Part shown: positions 16,807 through 26,461 of the stretch, in pieces
How the letters are laid out: the number at the start of each line of letters is the position of its first letter
How positions within the stretch are numbered: the stretch's first letter is position 1
DNA from: Sva-07 sp963698435
GTDB taxonomy: Bacteria; Actinomycetota; Acidimicrobiia; Acidimicrobiales; Ilumatobacteraceae
Assembly: GCA_963698435.1 (NCBI GenBank)
Contig: CAVOQV010000005.1
Coordinates: 744,001-808,000, forward strand
DNA length: 64,000 nt
Direction: 5' to 3'
Translations under genes and position numbers: made by a program
Notes under the pieces: generated by a model
Database searches by the model: none
The model's input: only the letters and a program-made list of their open reading frames with translations
What the model was told of the DNA's origin: nothing

Positions 16807-17445
16807 TCAACCGGCGGGAGGTCGCACGAGGTCACCGCGCATGAGCGCCCGGATCGCATCGATCGCGCATCGATGCTGGGCGGTGCTCTGCGAAGTTCCC
16901 TCGGTGAGTCCGATCAGCATGATCCGGATGAACTCGACCATGCGTTCGCGGTCGGCCGGATGCACCTCGCCGGTGGCGACGCCCGTGTCCACGATCGCAA
17001 CGAAGAACTCGTCTCGTGCTGCATCGGCGCGGGCGAGGCGGTCCGCGATCTCGGGGAATCGCCGCATGTCGTTTCGAACGGTGCCGACGAAGAGGGCCAG
17101 CGAGGGATCATCGACGTTCATCCGATGTGCCGCCTCGAGCATGCCTTCGAACTGACCGAGGAAGGTGTCGGATGCCTCGACCGCCTCGACGAACCGCCCG
17201 TACACCCGGCGCTGCATGTCGTGATGCACCTCGACATAGAGGTCGAGTTTGGATTCGACGTAGTGGTAGAGCGCCCCCGTGGTGATCCCCGACGCCGCCG
17301 CGAGCTCCTTGTTCGTGACGCCGCCGTAGCCGCGTTCCGCGAACAGTCGCCGAGCGTTGTCGATGATCGCCCGGCGGGTGTCGGCGGAGTCTGTCGACGG
17401 CGGCCTCCCCCGCCGTCGTGTCCCCGCCGGTGCCGCATCGACCAT
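16807..17445 (-). CDS. TetR-family transcriptional regulator
   Basis: About 212 residues. The N-terminal DNA-binding domain (about 20-65) has the TetR pattern IIDNARRLFAERGYGGVTNKE followed by ITTGALYHYVESK. The C-terminal part is helical and variable, as expected for ligand sensing. A GTG one codon upstream (17448) is an alternative start. A CATACT box 6 nt before the ATG suggests a leaderless transcript. It lies convergent with the GDT1-type gene and downstream of adk; its target is not apparent. Confidence 0.9.
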   Translation of the reverse strand: MVDAAPAGTRRRGRPPSTDSADTRRAIIDNARRLFAERGYGGVTNKELAAASGITTGALYHYVESKLDLYVEVHHDMQRRVYGRFVEAVEASDTFLGQFEGMLEAAHRMNVDDPSLALFVGTVRNDMRRFPEIADRLARADAARDEFFVAIVDTGVATGEVHPADRERMVEFIRIMLIGLTEGTSQSTAQHRCAIDAIRALMRGDLVRPPAG

Positions 17446-17451
17446 CACGCG

Positions 17452-17457
17452 AGTATG
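17452..17457 (-). promoter_or_regulatory. Candidate -10 box, leaderless start of TetR gene
   Basis: On the minus strand CATACT lies 6 nt before the ATG at 17445. No Shine-Dalgarno sequence is visible. Confidence 0.3.
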
Positions 17458-17493
17458 ACGGCCGTCGCCAACCGGTGCGCCACCGGAGCGACG

Positions 17494-18153
17494 TCAATTG
17501 CGGTTGGCTTCGACGGCTTTGACCAACCGGTCGAACACCGCGTCGGGGTGTCCGATGCCGTTGATGACCACGAGGCGGTTCTGGTCGCCGTAATGCTTGA
17601 TCAGCGGGAACGTCTGTTCCTCGTACAGGTCGAGACGACGATTCACCGACTCCGGGGTGTCATCGGCACGCTGCTGCACGTCACCACCGCAGACATCGCA
17701 GATCCACGGGTCGGGATCGCTGCCCGCCGAGGTGTAGTTGGTCCCGCAGTCGCGACAGACGCGGCGAGCGGAGATCCGCTCCAACACGATCTCGCGAGGC
17801 ACGTTCAGGTCGAGCACGACGTCGATCGGTCGGCCATCGGCGATTGCGTCCAGGGCATCCGCCTGCTCGATCGTTCGAGGGAAGCCGTCGAGGATGTAGC
17901 CCCGGGTCGAGGCGTCGGGTGCCGAGAGCCGCTGATCGACCAGGCCGATCATGATCTCGTCGCCGACGAGACCGCCGGCATCCATCACCCGTTTGGCCAT
18001 CAGGCCGAGTTCGGTTCCCTCCCGGACAGCGGCGCGCAGCATGTCACCGGTCGAGATGTGCGGAACGACGAAGTGCCTCGACAACCGCACGCACTGCGTG
18101 CCCTTGCCGGCACCCTGTCGCCCGAGGATGATGAGGCGGGCGCCGGGGATCAC
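17494..18153 (-). CDS. adk: Adenylate kinase
   Basis: The 219-residue enzyme interconverts AMP, ADP and ATP. The P-loop reads LGRQGAGKGTQ (residues 10-20), with Gln where Pro is more usual. AMP-binding STGDMLR and GFPRTIEQAD follow. The LID domain carries four cysteines as CRDC and CDVC pairs, indicating a zinc-binding long form. It starts just 7 nt after the secY stop, the standard secY-adk order. The map gene that commonly follows adk is absent here. Confidence 0.96.
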   Translation of the reverse strand: MIPGARLIILGRQGAGKGTQCVRLSRHFVVPHISTGDMLRAAVREGTELGLMAKRVMDAGGLVGDEIMIGLVDQRLSAPDASTRGYILDGFPRTIEQADALDAIADGRPIDVVLDLNVPREIVLERISARRVCRDCGTNYTSAGSDPDPWICDVCGGDVQQRADDTPESVNRRLDLYEEQTFPLIKHYGDQNRLVVINGIGHPDAVFDRLVKAVEANRN

Positions 18154-18160
18154 AGCCGAC

Positions 18161-19485
<1,325 letters not shown>

Positions 19486-19536
19486 TCAGAACACTCCTGT
19501 GCGATGTGGATCGGGGGACGGGATGGACGATGAAGG

Positions 19537-20049
19537 TCAGCGGTTGGCGAACTGGTTGCCCTTGACGGCTGGCCGGCCGGCCTTTCCTTCCTCGCGGAAG
19601 GGCAGCTCGATCAGGGTCACCGTACCGCCGGCAGCAGTGACGGCGGCTTCGGCTGCGGCAGAGATCGCATGAACGTGGAGGTCGACCTTGGTCGAGATCT
19701 CGCCGCGGGCGAGCACCTTCACGAACGACGTCTTGCGAACCACACCGTTGGCGGCGAGCACCTCCGGGGTGATCGTCGTGTCGCCGGTCGCGTCCACCAG
19801 CGCACTCAGTGCGTGCAGGTTGACCGCCTGGTACTCGACGCGGAACGGGTTGTTGAACCCCTTGAGCTTCGGCACGCGTTGCTTGAGCGGCGTCTGGCCA
19901 CCTTCGAAACCGCGGGCGACGGTGTTGCGGGCACGCTGGCCCTTGCTTCCACGGCCGGCGGTCTTGCCGCCCTTGCCGCCGGTGCCGCGTCCGACGCGCT
20001 TCGCGTTCTTCTTGGCGCCGGGTGCCGGCGCGAGGTCATGGACCTGCAT
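19537..20049 (-). CDS. rplO: 50S ribosomal protein L15
   Basis: A 170-residue protein with the Gly/Arg/Lys-rich L15 N-terminus (MQVHDLAPAPGAKKNAKRVG, RGSKGQRAR) and the GGQTPLKQRVPKLKGF block. It binds 23S rRNA late in assembly. It follows rpmD by 3 nt and precedes secY by about 50 nt, as in other spc operons. Confidence 0.97.
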   Translation of the reverse strand: MQVHDLAPAPGAKKNAKRVGRGTGGKGGKTAGRGSKGQRARNTVARGFEGGQTPLKQRVPKLKGFNNPFRVEYQAVNLHALSALVDATGDTTITPEVLAANGVVRKTSFVKVLARGEISTKVDLHVHAISAAAEAAVTAAGGTVTLIELPFREEGKAGRPAVKGNQFANR

Positions 20050-20052
20050 GGG

Positions 20053-20271
20053 TCAGCTCTCCTTCTTGGCAGCGCCCGACGCGTCACCGGCGTCGGACAC
20101 CTCGAGCAGGTGCGGGACCCGGGCGATCATGCCGCGGATCTCGGGACGGTCGGGCAGCGTGTTGGTCGAGCCGATCTTGCCCAGGCCGAGCGCACGCAGC
20201 GTGCCTCGGTGCTTCGGCTTGGTGCCGATCGACGACTTGATCTGCGTGACGGTGATGGTGGTCTCACTCAT
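20053..20271 (-). CDS. rpmD: 50S ribosomal protein L30
   Basis: The 72-residue protein has the compact L30 fold pattern: ITVTQIKSSIGTKPKHRGTLRALGLGKIG, then PDRPEIRGMIARVPHLLEV. It has a short Ala/Ser-rich C-terminal tail. The start overlaps the rpsE stop by 4 bp, and rplO follows after 3 nt. Confidence 0.96.
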   Translation of the reverse strand: MSETTITVTQIKSSIGTKPKHRGTLRALGLGKIGSTNTLPDRPEIRGMIARVPHLLEVSDAGDASGAAKKES

Positions 20272-20927
20272 TCGGCACCTCCGGTCTGAGCCGCAGCCGC
20301 TCCGGCGCGGCTCTTCTGGCGCTCGTTGTATGCATTGAGCAGACCCTTGGGCACGAACTGGTCGGCCGGCAGGCCGCGGCGCGCTGCGATCTCGTCGGGA
20401 CGCTGCAGCGACTTGAGACCCGCAACGGTCGCACGTGCGACGTTGATGTGGTTGGCCGAGCCGAGCGACTTGCAGAGCACGTCGTGGACGCCGGCTTCTT
20501 CGAGGATCACGCGGGCAGCGCCGCCGGCGATGACGCCGGTACCGGGAGCTGCCGGCTTCATCATGACCTTGCCGCCGCCGGTCGTGCCGAGGACGGGGTG
20601 GATGATCGTGCTGCCGGCCATCGGCACCTCGAAGAGGTTGCGCTTGGCTTCCTCGGTGCCCTTCTGGATGGCGAGCGGCACTTCTTTGGCCTTGCCGTAG
20701 CCGAGACCGACGCGGCCGTTGCCGTCGCCGATCACCACGAGCGCGGTGAACGAGAACCGACGACCGCCCTTGACGACCTTGGCGACGCGGTTGATCGTGA
20801 TGACGCGTGACTCGCGCAGTCCGCTGTCGTCTCCGTCACGACCGTCGCGACCGTCACGGCCACGGTTGTCGCGGTTGTCGCGACCACCGCCACGGTTGTC
20901 ACCGGGATTGTTGGTGGGGAATGCCAT
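20268..20927 (-). CDS. rpsE: 30S ribosomal protein S5 with charged repeat N-terminus
   Basis: The S5 core starts near residue 37 with ESRVITINRVAKVVKGGRRFSF and contains GDGNGRVGLGYGKAKEVP and the C-terminal GSANHINVARAT. S5 acts in decoding accuracy and mRNA unwinding. The first 36 residues are a low-complexity Arg/Asp/Gly/Asn tract (DNRDNRGRDGRDGRDGDD), longer than in most S5 proteins. The gene overlaps rplR by one base and rpmD by four. Confidence 0.96.
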   Translation of the reverse strand: MAFPTNNPGDNRGGGRDNRDNRGRDGRDGRDGDDSGLRESRVITINRVAKVVKGGRRFSFTALVVIGDGNGRVGLGYGKAKEVPLAIQKGTEEAKRNLFEVPMAGSTIIHPVLGTTGGGKVMMKPAAPGTGVIAGGAARVILEEAGVHDVLCKSLGSANHINVARATVAGLKSLQRPDEIAARRGLPADQFVPKGLLNAYNERQKSRAGAAAAQTGGAE

Positions 20928-21295
20928 CAGAACTCCAGTCCTGCTTCACGGGCGGCGGACGCCACGGCGGCGATGCGGCCGTGGTAGGCGAACCCGCCAC
21001 GATCGAACACGACCTTGTCGACACCGGCGGCCTTGGCGCGCTCGGCGATGAGTTGTCCCACGCGGGAGGCTGCCTCGACGCTCGAACCCGAACCGGCCGC
21101 ACGCAGGTCGGCTTCGTTGGTCGATGCGGCAGCCAGCGTGGTGCCGGCATCGTCGTCGATGACCTGTACCGACAGGTGCTTGTTCGACCGGAACACGGCC
21201 AGACGCGGACGTGCGGCGGTGCCGTGGATCTTCTTGCGAACGCGGCGGTGGCGGCGGATGCGGCCACTGCGGCGTGCTTCGGCGATCTTTGTCAT
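20927..21295 (-). CDS. rplR: 50S ribosomal protein L18
   Basis: The 122-residue protein starts MTKIAEARRSGRIRRHRRVRKK and contains RPRLAVFRSNKHL and VDKVVFDRGGFAYHGRI. L18 binds 5S rRNA with L5. It shares one base with the rpsE start and follows rplF by 11 nt. Confidence 0.97.
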   Translation of the reverse strand: MTKIAEARRSGRIRRHRRVRKKIHGTAARPRLAVFRSNKHLSVQVIDDDAGTTLAAASTNEADLRAAGSGSSVEAASRVGQLIAERAKAAGVDKVVFDRGGFAYHGRIAAVASAAREAGLEF

Positions 21296-21306
21296 GAGAC
21301 GCTCCG

Positions 21307-21849
21307 TTACTTCTTTCCGGCCTTGCCGGCCTTGCGCAGCACTCGCTCGCCCGCGTAGCGGACGCCCTTGCCCTTGTACGGCTCTGGCTTGCGGATGCTG
21401 CGGATGTTGGCGGCCACCTGGCCGACCACTTCTTTGTCGATGCCGGTGATGATCACCTGGGTCTGCGCCGGCACTTCGAAGGCGATGCCCTCGGGAGCCT
21501 TGACGTCGACCGAGTGGCTGAAGCCGAGGTTGAGACGCAGGGCGTTCGGGCCCTGGGCCTCGGCGCGATAGCCGACGCCGACGATCTCGAGTTCCTTCTT
21601 GAAGCCGTCGGTGACGCCGATGACCATGTTGTTGACCAGGCTGCGGGTGAGCCCGTGCATGGCCTTGGTCTTGTTCTCGTCATTGGGTCGTTCGCACAGG
21701 AGGGTGTCGCCCTCTTGTGTGATCGTGATGGTGCCGGGGATCTCTCGTTCGAGGGTGCCCTTGGGCCCCTTGACCGAGATGGTGCGACCGTCGACTGTGA
21801 CGTCGACGCCAGCCGGCACCGTGATGGGTGCTTTTCCGATGCGGGACAT
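21307..21849 (-). CDS. rplF: 50S ribosomal protein L6
   Basis: The 180-residue protein starts MSRIGKAPITVPAGVDV and has the two alpha/beta halves of L6, ending with the rRNA-binding KPEPYKGKGVRYAGE block. L6 lies near the factor-binding site of the large subunit. It sits between rpsH and rplR in the spc order. Confidence 0.97.
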   Translation of the reverse strand: MSRIGKAPITVPAGVDVTVDGRTISVKGPKGTLEREIPGTITITQEGDTLLCERPNDENKTKAMHGLTRSLVNNMVIGVTDGFKKELEIVGVGYRAEAQGPNALRLNLGFSHSVDVKAPEGIAFEVPAQTQVIITGIDKEVVGQVAANIRSIRKPEPYKGKGVRYAGERVLRKAGKAGKK

Positions 21850-21880
21850 GGTTCCTACTTCTCCTTGGCTCCGGCCCGGG

Positions 21881-22282
21881 TCACCAGACGTAACACATGA
21901 CCTCGCCGCCGACGTTGCGCTTGCGCGCCTCGCGGTCGGTCATGAGGCCCTGGGAGGTGGACAGGACGGCAACACCGAGGCCACCGAGGACTCGGGGGAC
22001 GGTGTCGGCGTTGCGGTACACGCGCAGACCCGGCGTCGAGATGCGACGCAGGCCCATGATCGTGCGGTCACGATCCGGCGAGTACTTCATCTTGATGGTC
22101 AGCACGTCGCCGACACCCTTGGGTGACGGCGTGGTCTCGAAGCTCTCGATGTAGCCCTCCTTCTGGAGGACCTCGGCGAGTGCGACCTTCTGCTTGGACG
22201 AGGGCATGCGCACCTCGTCGTGCTTGGCGGTGTTCGCGTTGCGGACCCGCGTGAGCATGTCGGCGATGGGATCGGTCATCAT
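21881..22282 (-). CDS. rpsH: 30S ribosomal protein S8
   Basis: The 133-residue protein starts with two ATG codons, then TDPIADMLTRVRNAN, and ends with GGEVMCYVW. The RRISTPGLRVYR and GLGVAVLSTSQG blocks are diagnostic. S8 is a primary 16S binder and in some bacteria represses the spc operon. It follows rpsN by 13 nt. Confidence 0.97.
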   Translation of the reverse strand: MMTDPIADMLTRVRNANTAKHDEVRMPSSKQKVALAEVLQKEGYIESFETTPSPKGVGDVLTIKMKYSPDRDRTIMGLRRISTPGLRVYRNADTVPRVLGGLGVAVLSTSQGLMTDREARKRNVGGEVMCYVW

Positions 22283-22295
22283 GATGGTTGTCTCC

Positions 22296-22481
22296 TCACC
22301 AGCTCGACTTCGTCAGACCGGGGATCTCGCCCGCGTGTGCGAGCTCGCGCAGGCACAGACGGCAGAGGCCGAACTTGCGGTACACCGAACGTGCCCGTCC
22401 GCAGCGGCGGCAGCGGGTGTAGCCGCGAACCTTGAACTTCGGCTTCGCGTTGGCCTTGTTGATCAATGCTTTCTTTGCCAT
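22296..22481 (-). CDS. rpsN: 30S ribosomal protein S14, type Z
   Basis: A 61-residue zinc form of S14. The four ligands are two CxxC pairs, Cys24/Cys27 (CRRC) and Cys40/Cys43 (CRLC). The start MAKKALINKANAK and end EIPGLTKSSW are typical of type Z S14 in Actinobacteria. It lies between rplE and rpsH. Confidence 0.97.
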   Translation of the reverse strand: MAKKALINKANAKPKFKVRGYTRCRRCGRARSVYRKFGLCRLCLRELAHAGEIPGLTKSSW

Positions 22482-22495
22482 GTCGTCGCCTCAGC

Positions 22496-23143
22496 TCACT
22501 TCTTCTTGCCGCCGTAGCGGGGGCCACGGTTCTTCTTCTTGCGGGGCTCGTTGTCGGCGTCGGCGCCCTTCTTGAAGGGGAAGCCGTAGGCGTCGAGCAG
22601 GGCCTTGCCGCTGTCGTTGTCGTTCGCGGTCGTCACGATGGTGATGTCCATCCCGCGAGGGTGGTCGGCCTTGTCCGGGTCGATCTCGGCGAACATCGTC
22701 TGCTCGTTGAGTCCGAAGGTGTAGTTGCCGTGGCCGTCCCACGAATTCGCCGGAAGGCCGCGGAAGTCACGGATACGGGGGATGGCGACCGAGATCAGTC
22801 GGTCGAGGAACTCCCACATGCGGTCGCCGCGCAGGGTCACCTTGACGCCGATGGCCTGCCCTTCGCGCAACTTGAAGTTGGCGATCGAGGTGCGGGCCTT
22901 GGTGACGATCGGCTTCTGACCGGAGATCACGGTGAGGTCGGCGACGCAGCCTTCGATCAGCGACGGCTGACCGGCGGCGCGGCCCACTCCCATGTTGATG
23001 ACGATCTTCTCGAGGCCCGGCACCTGCATGACGTTCTGGATGCCCAGTTCCTCTTGCAGCTTGGCCTTGATCTCGTCGTTGTAGCGCGCCTTGAGGCGCG
23101 GGATCTCGGTGTTGGTGTCAGGGGTTGCGGTGGCGGTACTCAT
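22496..23143 (-). CDS. rplE: 50S ribosomal protein L5
   Basis: The 215-residue protein carries KIVINMGVG, RAGQPSLIE-like AAGQPSLIEGCVAD, GQKPIVTKARTSIANFKLREG and GMDITIVTTA. It binds 5S rRNA and contacts P-site tRNA. A Lys/Arg-rich tail (EPRKKKNRGPRYGGKKK) extends the C-terminus. Its start overlaps rplX by 4 bp. Confidence 0.96.
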   Translation of the reverse strand: MSTATATPDTNTEIPRLKARYNDEIKAKLQEELGIQNVMQVPGLEKIVINMGVGRAAGQPSLIEGCVADLTVISGQKPIVTKARTSIANFKLREGQAIGVKVTLRGDRMWEFLDRLISVAIPRIRDFRGLPANSWDGHGNYTFGLNEQTMFAEIDPDKADHPRGMDITIVTTANDNDSGKALLDAYGFPFKKGADADNEPRKKKNRGPRYGGKKK

Positions 23144-23448
23144 CCGATCACCTCTCCGCTCGGACGAGCGACACGGACCTTCGTGCCGTCGTCTTGGATC
23201 TTGTAGCCCACGCGGACCTTCTTGCCCTTGTGGACGAGCATCACGTTGCTCACGTCGAACGGCAGGTCCTTCTCGATGATGCCCCCGGCCTCGTTGGCGC
23301 GGCGAGCCTTCTGATGCTTCGACGCGGTGTTGACACCGTGAACGATGATCTGGTTGGTCTTCGGGAAGACGAAGGCCACCTCGCCCTGCTTGCCCTTGTC
23401 CTTGCCGGTGATCACCTCGACGGTGTCACCCTTCTTGAGTTTCATCAC
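23140..23448 (-). CDS. rplX: 50S ribosomal protein L24
   Basis: The 102-residue protein has the KOW motif near the N-terminus (KGDTVEVITGKDKGKQGEV), then GVNTASKHQKA and GGIIEKDLPFDVSNVML. L24 initiates large-subunit assembly. It overlaps rplN and rplE by 4 bp on either side. Confidence 0.97.
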   Translation of the reverse strand: MMKLKKGDTVEVITGKDKGKQGEVAFVFPKTNQIIVHGVNTASKHQKARRANEAGGIIEKDLPFDVSNVMLVHKGKKVRVGYKIQDDGTKVRVARPSGEVIG

Positions 23449-23813
23449 AGCACCTCCGGTGCCAGCGACACGATGCGCATGAACTTGCGGTCACGCAGCT
23501 CCCGGCCGACGGGGCCGAAGATGCGGGTACCACGGGGGGTGAGGTCGTCCTTGATCAGCACGGCCGCGTTCTCGTCGAAGCGGATGTAGCTGCCGTCGGG
23601 ACGACGCTTCTCTTTCTTGGTTCGGACGACGACGCACTTGACGACCTCGCCCTTCTTGACGGCAGCGCCGGGCATCGCGTCCTTGACCGTGGCGACGAAG
23701 ACGTCGCCGATCGAGGCGTAGCGCCGGCGGGTACCGCCGAGCACCTTGATGCAGAGCACTTCCTTGGCGCCGGAGTTGTCGGCGACGCGAAGACGGGACT
23801 CCTGCTGGATCAC
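23445..23813 (-). CDS. rplN: 50S ribosomal protein L14
   Basis: The 122-residue protein starts at GTG 23813 as (M)IQQESRLRVADNSGAKEV, the invariant L14 start. It is preceded by AAGGTGG at about 4 nt. The frame is open for 13 codons upstream, but that stretch overlaps the rpsQ tail and is not L14-like. GGTRRRYASIGDV and RGTRIFGPVGRELR are diagnostic. Confidence 0.96.
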   Translation of the reverse strand: MIQQESRLRVADNSGAKEVLCIKVLGGTRRRYASIGDVFVATVKDAMPGAAVKKGEVVKCVVVRTKKEKRRPDGSYIRFDENAAVLIKDDLTPRGTRIFGPVGRELRDRKFMRIVSLAPEVL

Positions 23814-23841
23814 TGTGCCACCTTCTTTCCTGCTCGCAGGC

Positions 23842-24135
23842 TCACTTCGCACGCTCCAGGACGTCGGTGATGCGCCAACGCTTGTTCTTGCTGAGCGGAC
23901 GGGTCTCCATCACGCGCACCTTGTCGCCGACGTTGACGTCGTTGGTCTCGTCGTGGGCGTACAGCTTCTTGGTACGCAGCACGAACTTGTTGTACTTGGC
24001 GTGGCGCACACGATCGACGACGGCCACGACGGCCGTCTTGTCCATCGCGTTCGACACGACGGTGCCTTCACGCACCTTGCGAGCGGCACGCTCGGGGGCT
24101 TCAGTCGTTGTTTCTGGCATGTCCGTCACCGTCAC
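23842..24135 (-). CDS. rpsQ: 30S ribosomal protein S17
   Basis: The 97-residue protein has an acidic N-terminal extension of about 17 residues, then the S17 core REGTVVSNAMDKTAVVAV, and ends with RPLSKNKRWRITDVLERAK. S17 is an early 16S binder. It overlaps rpmC by 4 bp. Confidence 0.97.
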   Translation of the reverse strand: MTVTDMPETTTEAPERAARKVREGTVVSNAMDKTAVVAVVDRVRHAKYNKFVLRTKKLYAHDETNDVNVGDKVRVMETRPLSKNKRWRITDVLERAK

Positions 24136-24344
24136 TGTCCGGCCTCGGCCGCAGCGATCTCGCGCTGACGGATGAGGGTGTTGATACGAGCGACCTGCTT
24201 GCGCACCTTGCCGATTTCGGCGGTGTTGTCGAGCTGGCCGGTCGCGTTGCGGAAACGCAGGTTGAGCGCCTCCTGCTTGGTGGCCTTGAGTTCGTCGATC
24301 AGCTCACCGAGGCTGAGTTCGACGAGGTCGTTGTTCTTGGCCAT
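24132..24344 (-). CDS. rpmC: 50S ribosomal protein L29
   Basis: The 70-residue helical protein starts MAKNNDLVELSLGELIDEL. The ATG at 24344 is preceded at 7 nt by GGAGGAG, so it is preferred to an ATG six codons upstream that lies inside rplP. The RQREIAAAEAGQ end is short and charged. L29 is near the exit-tunnel docking site for signal recognition particle. Confidence 0.96.
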   Translation of the reverse strand: MAKNNDLVELSLGELIDELKATKQEALNLRFRNATGQLDNTAEIGKVRKQVARINTLIRQREIAAAEAGQ

Positions 24345-24345
24345 G

Positions 24346-24762
24346 TCAGATCTCCTCCTCACGAGTGATGATGCGCGCCTTGATCGGCAGCTTCTGGATC
24401 GCCTTTTCGAGGGCGGCTCGCGCCATGTCCTCGCTCGGGTAGGAGAGCTCGAACAACGTACGGCCGGGCTTGACGACGGCGACCCAGAACTCGGGGTTGC
24501 CCTTGCCGGAGCCCATGCGGGTCTCGGCCGGCTTCTTCGTGACCGGCTTGTCGGGGAACACGTTGATCCAGACCTTGCCCCCGCGCTTGATCGAGCGGGT
24601 CATGGCGATACGGGCAGCCTCGATCTGGCGAGCGGTGATCCAGCCCGGTTCGAGGGCTTGGATCCCGTACTCACCGAAGTTCAGGCCGGAGCCGCCCTTG
24701 GTGAGGCCCTTGGTGCGGCCGCGGTGGTGCTTGCGATGGGCGACCTTGCGAGGCATCAGCAT
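24346..24762 (-). CDS. rplP: 50S ribosomal protein L16
   Basis: The 138-residue protein starts MLMPRKVAHRKHHRGRTKG and has GLNFGEYGIQALEPGWIT, ARQIEAARIAMTR and GSGKGNPEFWVAVVKPG. L16 organises the A-site region. It begins 13 nt after the rpsC stop and ends one base before the preferred rpmC start. Confidence 0.97.
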   Translation of the reverse strand: MLMPRKVAHRKHHRGRTKGLTKGGSGLNFGEYGIQALEPGWITARQIEAARIAMTRSIKRGGKVWINVFPDKPVTKKPAETRMGSGKGNPEFWVAVVKPGRTLFELSYPSEDMARAALEKAIQKLPIKARIITREEEI

Positions 24763-24775
24763 GGTGCGTCCCCTT

Positions 24776-25661
24776 TCAGTCCGTGCCGCGGAAGTGCGGC
24801 GTCTCGTGGCCTTCGCCCTGCGCGGTGCGCTTGGCGATTGCCTCTTCTTCGTCGAGCAGCTTCTCGAGTTCCGGATCGGCCTCACCGACGAGCGGCTGGG
24901 TCTCGGGCGCTGGCGCGAGGTCGCGGGGTCCACCCGACGAAACCACCTTCGCGCGGTCCCGCACCCTGGCCGGACGTCTCGCCGACGGCCATGGCAGCCT
25001 CGCGGGCGATCTTGTCCTCGTTGAGCTTCTTGTAGGGGAGGATGTCTCCCTTGTAGATCCACACCTTGACGCCCACACGACCGCTGGTCGTCTTGGCCTC
25101 GCGCATCCCGTAATCGATGTCGGCGCGAAGCGTGTGCAACGGCACCCGGCCCTCGCGGTACCACTCGGTGCGGCTCATCTCGGCGCCGCCGAGGCGACCA
25201 GAGCACTGGACACGAATCCCGAGGGCGCCGGCACGCTGAGCGTTCTGCACGGCGCGCTTCATGGCACGACGGAAGGCGATGCGGTTGACGAGCTGGTCGG
25301 CGACGCCCTGAGCGATCAGCGCAGCGTCGAGTTCGGGGTTCTTGATCTCGACGATGTTGAGCTGGATCTTCGGGTTGCCGGTGATCTTGGTGATCAGCTG
25401 ACGGAGTTCGTCGGCCTGGGCACCACGACGACCGATCACAATGCCCGGACGAGCCGTGTGCACGTCGACGCGCAGCTTGTCACGGGTGCGCTCGACCTCG
25501 ATGCGGCTGATCGCCGCCGACTCGAGACGCGTCATGATCTCGCGGCGGATCGTCCAGTCCTCGGTGAGGTACTCCTTGTAGTCGCGCTCGGAGAACCAAC
25601 GCGACTTCCAGTCGGTGGTCACTCCCAGGCGGAAGCCGTACGGATTGATCTTCTGACCCAT
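24776..25661 (-). CDS. rpsC: 30S ribosomal protein S3, frameshifted near the C-terminus
   Basis: S3 lines the mRNA entry channel. The first 225 residues are intact: MGQKINPYGFRLGV, the KH domain with PGIVIGRRGAQADEL, and GRLGGAEMSRTEWYREGRVP. After AMAVGET the frame changes between about 24940 and 24990. The original frame would end at 24882 in an Arg/Pro-rich stretch. The second frame gives an acidic tail (PELEKLLDEEEAIAKR, ending HFRGTD) that stops 14 nt before rplP, as expected for the operon. A single extra base or two missing bases explains it. The tail after the KH and C-terminal domains is a typical actinobacterial S3 extension. Confidence 0.9.
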
Positions 25662-26461
25662 TACTTGGTGGCTCCCTCGTCGTCCGCTTCGCTTCCTTCT
25701 CGCGACGCTTCCGCCTCGTCGCTGGCGCTTCCCTCGGCGGGTGCGTCAACGTCGGCGGCCGCTTCCACGACTTCGGCTTCGTCGGTTTCGGTTGCTTCTT
25801 CGGCGGCGGCCTCGGCCGTCGCGTCGTCTTCGGTCACATCGGCTTCGGGAGCCTCTGCAGATTCGGTGGTCTCCGAGTCGACCGCGTCGGTCGTCTCGTC
25901 GTCGACGATCTCGTCGTCGACGATCTCGGCGTCGACGACGTCGTCGCCGGCCTCGGCGGCCTGCTGACGGCTGCGCTCGACGCGGGCACGGCGACTCGCG
26001 CTGCTCGACTGCGGGCGACCACGGCCGGTGCTGCCACCGGCGCGCTCTTGGCGAGCGGTGAGGATCTCGATGCGCTCGTCGCTCATCCGAGCGACGATCA
26101 CGGTGATGTGACAGCTGCGCTTGTTGATGCGCGTCGCACGGCCACGGGCACGGGGGCGGAAGCGGCGAAGCGTCGGGCCCTCGTCGGCGAAGCAGGCGAT
26201 GACGAACAACTCGTCGGCGTCCTGGTCGTCGTTGTTGACAGCGTTGGCAACGGCGCTGGCGAGCACCTTGCGGACGTCACGAGCGATGTGGCGGTCGGTG
26301 AACTGCAGCACCTCGTCGGCGCTCCGGACGTCGAGACCGCGGATCAGGTCGAGCACGGCGCGGGCCTTGGAGGCAGACGAGCGCACGTACTTGGCGGTCG
26401 CCTTGGTGCCCGAGCGCTCGCCGGCGACGTAGGACTTCTCGTTGAGCTTCGGTCCGGTCAT
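25661..26461 (-). CDS. rplV: 50S ribosomal protein L22 with long acidic C-terminal tail
   Basis: L22 reaches into the peptide exit tunnel. The normal core covers about residues 15-135: KYVRSSASKARAVLDLIRG, RGRATRINKRSCHITVIV. A basic linker (about 138-166) follows, then about 95 residues almost wholly of Asp, Glu, Ala, Val, Thr and Ser (169-264), including DAEIVDDEIVDDE. Total length is 266 against about 110-115 in most bacteria, although Actinobacteria often have a shorter extension. The gene shares one base with rpsS upstream and rpsC downstream, so the tail is in frame and bounded by functional genes. Confidence 0.95.
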   Translation of the reverse strand: MTGPKLNEKSYVAGERSGTKATAKYVRSSASKARAVLDLIRGLDVRSADEVLQFTDRHIARDVRKVLASAVANAVNNDDQDADELFVIACFADEGPTLRRFRPRARGRATRINKRSCHITVIVARMSDERIEILTARQERAGGSTGRGRPQSSSASRRARVERSRQQAAEAGDDVVDAEIVDDEIVDDETTDAVDSETTESAEAPEADVTEDDATAEAAAEEATETDEAEVVEAAADVDAPAEGSASDEAEASREGSEADDEGATK

